Made by a program: the position numbers and the translations under genes
Part shown: in pieces, positions 42,356 to 48,178 of the stretch
How positions within the stretch are numbered: position 1 is the first letter of the stretch
Layout: the number at the start of each line of letters is the position of its first letter
DNA from: Clostridiales bacterium UBA1740
GTDB taxonomy: Bacteria; Bacillota; Clostridia; Oscillospirales; CAG-272
NCBI GenBank assembly: GCA_002315715.1
Contig: DCHY01000029.1
Coordinates: 1 to 48,178, forward strand
Reading direction: 5' to 3'
Length of the DNA: 48,178 nt
The notes under the pieces: model-generated
Told to the model about the DNA's origin: nothing
Seen by the model: the letters and a program-made list of their open reading frames with translations, nothing else
Databases searched by the model: none

Positions 42356-42577
42356 ATGCCGAAATCCGATTTGATAGAATTTGAAGATTGCCAAGTTGTG
42401 GAAGCACTTCCCAACACGATTTTCAAAGTCAAACTTCCGAATGGTCACATTGTCACGGCGACCATCTCCGGTAAGTTGCGTATGAACTACATCAAAATTC
42501 TCGTCGGCGATACCGTCACCGTGGAAGTATCTCCCTATGATATTTCCAAAGGCCGTATCACTTGGCGTAAGAAGTAA
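42356..42577 (+). CDS. infA: Translation initiation factor IF-1
   Basis: 73 residues, OB fold: DLIEFEDCQVVEALPNTIFK and VEVSPYDISKGRITWRKK. Binds the A site of the 30S subunit during initiation. ATG 42356 has AAGGAG six nt upstream; the longer in-frame frame upstream belongs to the non-coding block. Confidence 0.97.
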   Translation: MPKSDLIEFEDCQVVEALPNTIFKVKLPNGHIVTATISGKLRMNYIKILVGDTVTVEVSPYDISKGRITWRKK

Positions 42578-42603
42578 AATCATCGAAAGGAAAGGGTTAA
42601 ATA

Positions 42604-42717
42604 ATGAAAGTTAAGCCTTCCGTCAAAAAGATTTGCGAAAAATGCAAGATTATCAGAAGACATGGCAAAGTCATGGTCATCTGCGAGAATCCCAAGCATA
42701 AACAGCGTCAGGGTTGA
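42604..42717 (+). CDS. rpmJ: 50S ribosomal protein L36, zinc-binding type
   Basis: 37 residues: MKVKPSVKKICEKCKIIRR, then GKVMVICENPKHKQRQG. The zinc ligands are Cys11, Cys14, Cys27 and His32. GAAAGG lies upstream of the ATG. Very short, but matches the family along its whole length. Confidence 0.97.
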   Translation: MKVKPSVKKICEKCKIIRRHGKVMVICENPKHKQRQG

Positions 42718-42763
42718 CGTTCTGCAAATTGTTGACAAAATAAAAAAGGAGTAAAATATCGAA

Positions 42764-43132
42764 ATGGCTCGTATAGCTGGTGTTGATATTCCCAACAACA
42801 AGCGCGTTGAGATCGCGCTCACTTATATTTACGGTATCGGCCTTCAGAGCTCTCAGGATATTCTTGCCAAAACCGGCATCAATCCCGACACTCGTGCCAA
42901 AGACCTTACCGAAAATGAAATCGCAGCTCTTCGTGATGAAATCGAAGCACATTACATGGTAGAGGGTGACCTTCGCCGTGACGTCGCTTTGAACATCAAG
43001 AGACTTGTCGAAATTAACTGCTATCGCGGTATCCGCCACAGAAAAGGACTTCCTGTTCGTGGTCAGCGTACCAAGACGAATGCAAGAACCAGAAAAGGTC
43101 CCGCAAAGACCATCGCTAACAAGAAGAAGTAA
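42764..43132 (+). CDS. rpsM: 30S ribosomal protein S13
   Basis: 122 residues starting ARIAGVDIPNNKRVEIALTY, ending with the basic tail KTNARTRKGPAKTIANKKK that reaches the P-site tRNA. AAGGAG lies about 13 nt before the ATG, longer than usual. Confidence 0.98.
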   Translation: MARIAGVDIPNNKRVEIALTYIYGIGLQSSQDILAKTGINPDTRAKDLTENEIAALRDEIEAHYMVEGDLRRDVALNIKRLVEINCYRGIRHRKGLPVRGQRTKTNARTRKGPAKTIANKKK

Positions 43133-43146
43133 GGAGGATACGAAAA

Positions 43147-43539
43147 ATGGCAGTAGCAAAGAAAGTCGTTAAAAAGCGCCGCGAACGCAAGAATGTGGAA
43201 AAAGGCGTTGCTCATATTCGTTCCACTTTCAACAACACGATTGTTTCCATCACCGATATGCAGGGTAACGTTATTTCCTGGGGCACTTCCGGTGAAATGG
43301 GCTTTAAGGGCTCGAAAAAATCCACGCCTTATGCCGCTCAGACCGCAGCAGAAAAGGCAGCAAAAGCCGCAGCCGATCAGGGCATGAAGACGGTTGAAGT
43401 GTTGGTCAGAGGTCCCGGATCCGGACGTGAGTCTGCTATCCGTGCTTTGGCAACGGCAGGTCTTGAAATCACAATGATCAAGGACGTAACACCGATTCCT
43501 CACAACGGTTGTCGTCCTCCGAAACGCAGACGCGTTTAA
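43147..43539 (+). CDS. rpsK: 30S ribosomal protein S11
   Basis: 130 residues. Conserved HIRSTFNNTIVSITDMQGNV and the C-terminal DVTPIPHNGCRPPKRRRV. Platform of the 30S subunit. AAGGAGG upstream. Confidence 0.98.
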   Translation: MAVAKKVVKKRRERKNVEKGVAHIRSTFNNTIVSITDMQGNVISWGTSGEMGFKGSKKSTPYAAQTAAEKAAKAAADQGMKTVEVLVRGPGSGRESAIRALATAGLEITMIKDVTPIPHNGCRPPKRRRV

Positions 43540-43557
43540 TCTTTGGAGGTATAGAAA

Positions 43558-44184
43558 ATGGCTAGATATACTGGTCCTAACTGTAAAATGTGCCGTCGTG
43601 AAGGCTGCAAACTTTACCTGAAGGGTGAACGCTGCACGAACGGTAAATGTGCATTTGATCACAGAAGCACCGCTCCCGGTCAGCATGGCGCTGCCCGTAA
43701 GAAAGTTTCCGAATACGGCAAACACCTTCGTGAAAAACAGAAGGCAAGACGTATTTACGGCGTTCTTGAAAATCAGTTCCGTTCCTATTATGAAAAGGCA
43801 GTTAAGATGCAAGGCATCGCAGGTGCAAACCTCCTTACGATCCTTGAAACCCGTCTTGACAACGCCGTTTACAGAATGGGTATGGCAGAGTCCAGAAAAG
43901 ACGCGCGTCAGCTTGTGCTCCACGCTCATTTCACGCTCAACGGAAAGAAAGTTAACATCCCCTCTCTCCTTGTAAAGCCCGGTGACGTTATCGCCGTTCG
44001 CGAAACCAGCAAGGAAAGCGAAAAGATCAAGGGACTTGCCGAAGCTTTGAACAGCAAAGTAGCTCCCAAATGGCTTGAGAGAGATGCTCAGAATCTCACT
44101 GCGAAAGTCGTTGCTCTTCCTGCAAGAGACGATATCGATTTCGAGATCAACGAGCAGCTGATTGTCGAACTTTATTCCAAGTAA
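43558..44184 (+). CDS. rpsD: 30S ribosomal protein S4, zinc-type
   Basis: 208 residues. N-terminal Cys9, Cys12, Cys26 and Cys31 (with Cys17) form the zinc-binding version found in many Gram-positives; an S4 RNA-binding domain follows (LETRLDNAVYRMGMAESRK). Primary 16S binder; in B. subtilis and E. coli S4 regulates its own transcript. TTGGAGG before the ATG. Confidence 0.97.
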   Translation: MARYTGPNCKMCRREGCKLYLKGERCTNGKCAFDHRSTAPGQHGAARKKVSEYGKHLREKQKARRIYGVLENQFRSYYEKAVKMQGIAGANLLTILETRLDNAVYRMGMAESRKDARQLVLHAHFTLNGKKVNIPSLLVKPGDVIAVRETSKESEKIKGLAEALNSKVAPKWLERDAQNLTAKVVALPARDDIDFEINEQLIVELYSK

Positions 44185-44279
44185 TCCCCTTTGAGCGTGG
44201 GAAAATAGAAACCCTATTTTCCCTTCGCAAACGCTTGGCTTAAGCATACCGAAAATAATCAGAGGAGGAATTTACTATT
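44185..44279 (+). promoter_or_regulatory. Strong hairpin between rpsD and rpoA
   Basis: GGGAAAATAG (44199-44208) pairs perfectly with CTATTTTCCC (44214-44223) over AAACC, possibly extended by GCG/CGC pairs. No T-tail follows, so it is not a terminator; it may set mRNA stability between rpsD and rpoA or act as a binding site. Confidence 0.5.
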
Positions 44280-45257
44280 ATGATGAACGCTATTGAAAAG
44301 TTCAACATTAACGTGACCGAAATGTCGGATGACGGTAAAGAAGCGACTCTTGTCATTGAACCTTTGGTTCGCGGCTACGGCGTTACCCTCGGTAACTCCC
44401 TTCGTCGTGTCCTTCTTTCCACACTCCCCGGATATGCCGCAACGAGCATTAAGATTGACGGTGTTCTTCACGAGATTTCCGCTTGCAACGGTGTCAAAGA
44501 AGACGTTCCCGAAATCGTTTTGAACGTAAAAGGCATTGTCGCTAAACTCGACTGCCAGGGACCGAAGACGGTCTATATTGATGTAACGGGTCCTTGCGAA
44601 GTAAAAGCCGGTGATATCACTCCCGATGCCGAACTTCACATTCTCAATCCCGAACATCACATCTGTACGGTCAGCGATAACATTCGCTACCATATGGAAT
44701 TGACTTTCGATGAAGGACGCGGATACGTTCCTTCGGACGTCAATAAACAATTGTATTTGCAGAGCGTCGGCGCCAATATGGGTGCTCCGATCGGACTTAT
44801 CTTCGTCGATTCTATCTTTACCCCCGTGTACAAGGTAGAGTACAACGTGGAAAATACCCGTGTCGGCAACATCACTGACTTCGACAAACTCACCATGAAA
44901 GTTCTGACTAACGGAACGATTGCAGCCAAGGAAGCCGTTTCTCTTGCTGCCAAGGTTCTCAACGAGCATCTCAAACTCTTCATCGACATGTCTGACGAAG
45001 CCCAGAAGGCTGAAATCATGGTCGAAAGAGCTGAAGTGAAAAAAGAAAAAGTGCTGGAGATGACCATTGAGGAACTTGACCTGTCTGTCCGCAGCTTCAA
45101 CTGCTTGAAGCGCGCCGGCATTGACACGGTGGAAGATTTGATTGATCGCACCGAAGAAGATATGATTAAGGTTCGTAACCTCGGTAGCAAATCGCTCGAA
45201 GAAGTTATTCAGAAACTCCATTCCTTGAACCTCGAGCTCAAGAAAGTGGAAGATTAA
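44280..45257 (+). CDS. rpoA: DNA-directed RNA polymerase subunit alpha
   Basis: 325 residues. N-terminal assembly domain (VRGYGVTLGNSLRRVLLSTL) and C-terminal domain with helix-hairpin-helix (LDLSVRSFNCLKRAGIDTVE) that contacts UP elements and activators. The start is the first of two consecutive ATGs; GAGGAGGA upstream fits either 44280 or 44283. Confidence 0.97.
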   Translation: MMNAIEKFNINVTEMSDDGKEATLVIEPLVRGYGVTLGNSLRRVLLSTLPGYAATSIKIDGVLHEISACNGVKEDVPEIVLNVKGIVAKLDCQGPKTVYIDVTGPCEVKAGDITPDAELHILNPEHHICTVSDNIRYHMELTFDEGRGYVPSDVNKQLYLQSVGANMGAPIGLIFVDSIFTPVYKVEYNVENTRVGNITDFDKLTMKVLTNGTIAAKEAVSLAAKVLNEHLKLFIDMSDEAQKAEIMVERAEVKKEKVLEMTIEELDLSVRSFNCLKRAGIDTVEDLIDRTEEDMIKVRNLGSKSLEEVIQKLHSLNLELKKVED

Positions 45258-45275
45258 AACAGGAGAAATAGTGAT

Positions 45276-45749
45276 ATGAGAAAACTTGGTAGAACATCTG
45301 CACAGCGCAAAGCTATGCTCAGAGGTATGACCACGCTTCTCCTTGAAAAGGGCAAGATCGAAACGACCTATACCCGTGCTCAGGAAGTCTCGGCTAAAGC
45401 AGACGAGATGATCACCCTCGGTAAGAAAGGGGACCTCTCCGCTTACCGTGCAGCACTTGCCTATATTACCAAAGAAGATGTGGCAAAAAATCTCTTCAGC
45501 GTTATCGCTCCGACCTACGCCAACCAGAACGGCGGTTACACCCGCGTTTTGAAGACCGGTCCGAGAAGAGGCGACGCTGCCGAAATGGCGATCGTTACGC
45601 TCGTTAAGGTGGAAGCACCCGTTGTGGAAACCAAAAAACCTGCGAAGAAAACCGCCGCTAAAAAGGCTGTGAAAGCCGCTCCCGTAGAGGAAGCCGCTCC
45701 CGCAGAAGCACCGGCTGAAGAAGCACCCGCAACCGAAGCCGCTGAATAA
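45276..45749 (+). CDS. rplQ: 50S ribosomal protein L17 with Ala/Glu/Lys-rich tail
   Basis: 157 residues; residues 1-115 are normal L17 (RKLGRTSAQRKAMLRGMTTL, then VLKTGPRRGDAAEMAIVTLV). A 40-residue low-complexity tail follows, first Lys/Ala (KKPAKKTAAKKAVKAA), then Pro/Ala/Glu. The usual length is 115-130. Last gene of the superoperon. GGAG precedes the ATG. Confidence 0.96.
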   Translation: MRKLGRTSAQRKAMLRGMTTLLLEKGKIETTYTRAQEVSAKADEMITLGKKGDLSAYRAALAYITKEDVAKNLFSVIAPTYANQNGGYTRVLKTGPRRGDAAEMAIVTLVKVEAPVVETKKPAKKTAAKKAVKAAPVEEAAPAEAPAEEAPATEAAE

Positions 45750-45756
45750 GCAAACC

Positions 45757-45793
45757 AAAAAGAACCTCGGCAACCGCCGAGGTTCTTTTTTGC
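45757..45793. terminator. Terminator of the ribosomal superoperon
   Basis: AGAACCTCGGC (45761-45771) pairs perfectly with GCCGAGGTTCT (45776-45786), with A-tract before and T-tract after. It can also stop minus-strand transcripts coming from htpG. Confidence 0.92.
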
Positions 45794-45846
45794 GCTGTTT
45801 TTTAGAAAACAGACGTGAAAAGTTTGAAAAACGGGAGTTTTTCATG

Positions 45847-46054
45847 CCTCCCTCCGGGAGGGAGGTGTCGCAAAAAGCGACGGAAGGAGAAGGCGAGCCT
45901 TCCCCTTCGGGGGAAGGTGCCGAGGAACGAGGCGAAAGAGGTTATCGTCTCGCACTTCGTGCGAATGAGATGCCATTCCTTCGGAATGGATGATATCCCG
46001 CTTTGCGGATGATATCCCGTGCATTGCACGGATGATATACAACGCTTCGCGTTG
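45847..46054. repeat. Array of short palindromic hairpins between rplQ and htpG
   Basis: About 208 bp without a gene, built of successive hairpins with 3-5 nt loops. A first block has CCTCCCTC/GAGGGAGG (45847-45865), GTCGC-AAAAA-GCGAC (45867-45881) and CCTTCCCC/GGGGAAGG (45898-45917). A second block has TCGCAC-TTC-GTGCGA (45950-45964), CCATTCC-TTC-GGAATGG (45973-45989), CCGC-TTT-GCGG (45998-46008), CCGTGC-ATT-GCACGG (46017-46031) and CAACGC-TTC-GCGTTG (46040-46054). In the second block the last four stems are joined by GATGATAT spacers. Bases 45794-45846 and 46055-46071 show nothing else. Confidence 0.8.
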
Positions 46055-46071
46055 ATAGTGCGCAAGAACGC

Positions 46072-47955
46072 TTACATTAAACCTGCCACCAAATCCGCAA
46101 ACTCAGTGGGATTGTCGATGGACAGACCGTTGATGAGGCGCGCTTCCGCAAAGAGAATCTTCGCATAACTTGCGAGTTTATCTTTATCGCTTTCGTAAAG
46201 CGCTTTGAGCTTTTCGGCAATCGGGTGCTCTCGGTTGATTTCAAGAACCGTTTGTGCCTTCGCCATACCGTCGGAACCCGGCATCTTGTTTAACGTCTTT
46301 TCCATTTCGACGGACAGTTCACCTTCCGAGGAAAGCGAAACGGGATGGTCCTTGAGCGATGCGGAGAAACGCACGGCAAACACTTTGTCGCCGAGTTGTT
46401 CTTTCATATATTTGAGCATCTCTTCGGCAGCTTTGTTGTCGTCCTCGACCGCTTTTTTCTCTTCCTCGGTTTCAAGGAGCGATGCGTCGGCGGTGACGTT
46501 CTTAAAGTCTTTATCATCGTATTTGCCAAGCATCTTGAGGGCAAATTCGTCGATATCGTCGGTGAGATAGAGAACTTCGTATCCGCGTGCCTTGGCGTTT
46601 TCCACCTGCGGTAAACGGTCGATCTTTTCAATCGATTCGCCCGCAGCGTAGAGGATGGAAGTCTGTCCTTCCTTAAGCGTCTCGGTGTATTCTTTGAGAG
46701 TCTTAAGTTTGTTGCCTTCGGCAGAAGTTTTGAACATCACGAGGTCTTTGAGCACGTCCTTGTGCATACCGTAGTCGGCGTACAGACCGTATTTGAGTTG
46801 CAAACCAAATGCGCCAAAGAGTTTTTCGTAATTCTCTCTGTCGTCCTTTTGCATTTTTTCAAGTTCCGATTTGATCTTCTTTTCAATGGCTTTTGCCATC
46901 ACTTTCAATTGACGGTCGTGCTGCAGCATCTCACGGGAAATGTTGAGAGACAGGTCGGAGGAATCTACGAGACCCTTGACGAAACTGAAGTAGTCGGGCA
47001 AAAGATCGGCGCATTTTTCCATAATCATGACGCCGCCGGAATACAGTTCAAGTCCTTTTTCGTATTCTTTCGTGTAGTAGTTAAAAGGCGTGTGCGCCGG
47101 GAAGAAGAGAAGAGCGGTATACGTTGCGGTACCTTCGGATTTTTGCGTGACCACTTTGATAGGTGCTTCGTAATCGAAGAATTTTTCGGAATAGAAACGG
47201 TTGTATTCTTCCGCCGTGACGTCCGCCTGATTCTTCTTCCAAAGGGGAACCATGCTGTTGAGGGTTTCGACTTCTTTGACGGTTTCGTACTCGTCTTTGG
47301 TACCCTCTTTGAGTTTTTCGTTTTCCACTTCCATTTTAATAGGATAGCGGATATAGTCGGAGTATTTCTTGACAAGGCTCTGAAGACGGAAACTCTCGAG
47401 ATATTCGGAATATTTTTCGTCCTCGGTGTCGGGTTTAATATGAAGCACGATATCGGTACCGACGGTGTCTTTGTCGCTTTCGCTCACCGTGTAGCCGTCG
47501 ATCCCTTCGGATTCCCATACGTGGGCTTTGTCTTCTCCGAAAGCCTTTGACGTGACGGTAATCTTGTCCGCCACCATAAACGCGGAATAGAAACCGACGC
47601 CGAATTGACCGATGATGTCTACGCCGTCTTTTCCGGCATTTTCGCGTTTGAAATCAAAAGAACCGCTCTTGGCGATGGTGCCGAGGTTGTTCTCAAGGTC
47701 GTCCTCGGTCATGCCGCAACCGTTATCCGAAACGGTAAGGGTTCTTTCTTCCTTGTCAACGGTAAGGCGGATTTCATAGTCGCCTTGCGCCATCCCGACG
47801 GTACTGTCCGTCAGAGAGCGGAAATAGAGTTTGTCGCAAGCATCGCTGGCGTTGGAAATCAGCTCGCGCAGAAAGATTTCTTTGTGCGTATATATGGAGT
47901 TGATCATCATGTCGAGGAGCTTTTGCGATTCGGTTTTGAATTGCTTTTTTTTCAT
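46072..47955 (-). CDS. htpG: Molecular chaperone HtpG (Hsp90)
   Basis: 627 residues, standard bacterial Hsp90 length. The N-terminal ATPase has the ATP-binding Asn in LRELISNASDACDKL, the DNGCGMT box and the GVGFYSAFMVADK lid region. Middle and dimerisation domains follow. Remodels client proteins with DnaK under stress. AGGTGAT lies before the ATG. Preceded by a sigma-A promoter and a CIRCE operator, so HrcA should repress it. No typical terminator directly after it; the hairpin array and the rplQ terminator lie downstream. Confidence 0.97.
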   Translation of the reverse strand: MKKKQFKTESQKLLDMMINSIYTHKEIFLRELISNASDACDKLYFRSLTDSTVGMAQGDYEIRLTVDKEERTLTVSDNGCGMTEDDLENNLGTIAKSGSFDFKRENAGKDGVDIIGQFGVGFYSAFMVADKITVTSKAFGEDKAHVWESEGIDGYTVSESDKDTVGTDIVLHIKPDTEDEKYSEYLESFRLQSLVKKYSDYIRYPIKMEVENEKLKEGTKDEYETVKEVETLNSMVPLWKKNQADVTAEEYNRFYSEKFFDYEAPIKVVTQKSEGTATYTALLFFPAHTPFNYYTKEYEKGLELYSGGVMIMEKCADLLPDYFSFVKGLVDSSDLSLNISREMLQHDRQLKVMAKAIEKKIKSELEKMQKDDRENYEKLFGAFGLQLKYGLYADYGMHKDVLKDLVMFKTSAEGNKLKTLKEYTETLKEGQTSILYAAGESIEKIDRLPQVENAKARGYEVLYLTDDIDEFALKMLGKYDDKDFKNVTADASLLETEEEKKAVEDDNKAAEEMLKYMKEQLGDKVFAVRFSASLKDHPVSLSSEGELSVEMEKTLNKMPGSDGMAKAQTVLEINREHPIAEKLKALYESDKDKLASYAKILFAEARLINGLSIDNPTEFADLVAGLM

Positions 47956-47990
47956 GAAAAATCACCTGCTTTGTATTATTTTGTCAAGTT

Positions 47991-48017
47991 TTGGCACTTG
48001 ACCTCCTTGAGTGCTAA
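47991..48017 (-). promoter_or_regulatory. CIRCE operator (HrcA-binding site) of htpG
   Basis: On the minus strand TTAGCACTC, 9 nt, then AAGTGCCAA. The left arm is the exact CIRCE consensus and the right arm (GAGTGCTAA) has two mismatches. The spacing of 9 is canonical. It lies just downstream of the -10 box, over the transcription start. Confidence 0.9.
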
Positions 48018-48020
48018 TCC

Positions 48021-48049
48021 ATTATAGCACCACACGCTCGGGAAGTCAA
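48021..48049 (-). promoter_or_regulatory. Sigma-A promoter of htpG
   Basis: On the minus strand TTGACT (48049-48044), 17-bp spacer, TATAAT (48026-48021). The CIRCE element begins 3 bp downstream of the -10. Confidence 0.9.
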
Positions 48050-48131
48050 GCGTTCTCAAAACAATTCACAAATTAACCGAAAAAAGTTTGTAAAAAAATC
48101 AAAAAAATACGAAAAAAATTGAAAAAAACAC

Positions 48132-48160
48132 TTGACATTCAAGGGGCAAAGTAGTATAAT
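48132..48160 (+). promoter_or_regulatory. Sigma-A promoter leading out of the right edge
   Basis: TTGACA (48132-48137), 17-bp spacer, TATAAT (48155-48160): perfect consensus. It is divergent from htpG; transcription would start about 10 nt from the window end. The gene it serves is outside. Bases 48050-48131 are A/T-rich spacer. Confidence 0.9.
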
Positions 48161-48178
48161 GGTCAAGCACCGCTCAAG

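Noticed and set aside
45847..46054. CRISPR array
   Set aside because: Units differ in stem sequence, the shared linker is only 8-10 bp with a 20-23 bp period, and no cas genes are present.

Overview
The window reads as one stretch of chromosome from a strictly anaerobic, spore-forming Clostridia-type Firmicute, probably an uncultured gut lineage; I cannot place it to genus. The evidence is an oxygen-sensitive class III ribonucleotide reductase, a complete spoIIIAA-AH operon, a SipL-like spore morphogenesis protein, HPr kinase, a CIRCE operator, zinc-type S14, S4 and L36 proteins, a tRNA gene that encodes its own CCA, and consensus sigma-A promoters nearly all with a 17-bp spacer. I see no phage, insertion sequence, CRISPR array or rRNA gene.

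Bases 1-13,000 hold short metabolic units: nrdD (cut by the left edge, with a fused glutaredoxin-like tail) with trxB; nadE; a PlsC-like acyltransferase with a zinc ribbon; an Fe-S aldo/keto reductase; an amidase-domain protein; an operon of EamA exporter, heparinase II/III-type protein and ECF S component; and a convergent transglutaminase-like lipoprotein. Bases 13,040-17,482 are the spoIIIA operon on the minus strand, with unusually short AF, AG and AH proteins. From 17,572 to 30,092 come an AbrB-type regulator, kdgK, a palindromic element next to tRNA-Thr(GGT), an M16C peptidase, an unknown gene with a foldase-like lipoprotein, hprK, sipL, polA and a membrane protein gene.

Bases 30,346-45,793 are the merged S10-spc-alpha ribosomal superoperon: strong promoter, structured leader, then rpsJ to rplQ with secY, adk, infA and rpoA. 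The order is classical except that map is missing between adk and infA. In its place is about 275 nt of hairpin-rich non-coding sequence. Several other gaps (rpsJ-rplC, rpsN-rpsH, rpsD-rpoA) also hold hairpins. Beyond the rplQ terminator lies an array of short hairpins, then htpG on the minus strand behind a CIRCE operator, then a consensus promoter reading out of the right edge.

Functional links: TrxB probably feeds electrons to the NrdD tail (directly or through thioredoxin). A polysaccharide lyase and KdgK would fit uronate catabolism, and HprK would give catabolite control. SpoIIIA and SipL show the cell can build endospores. I found no clearly new multi-gene system. The most unusual items are the hairpin array at 45,847-46,054, the palindromic element at 18,951-19,051, the non-coding block replacing map, a 7-codon minigene overlapping the acyltransferase start, and the shrunken SpoIIIAG.
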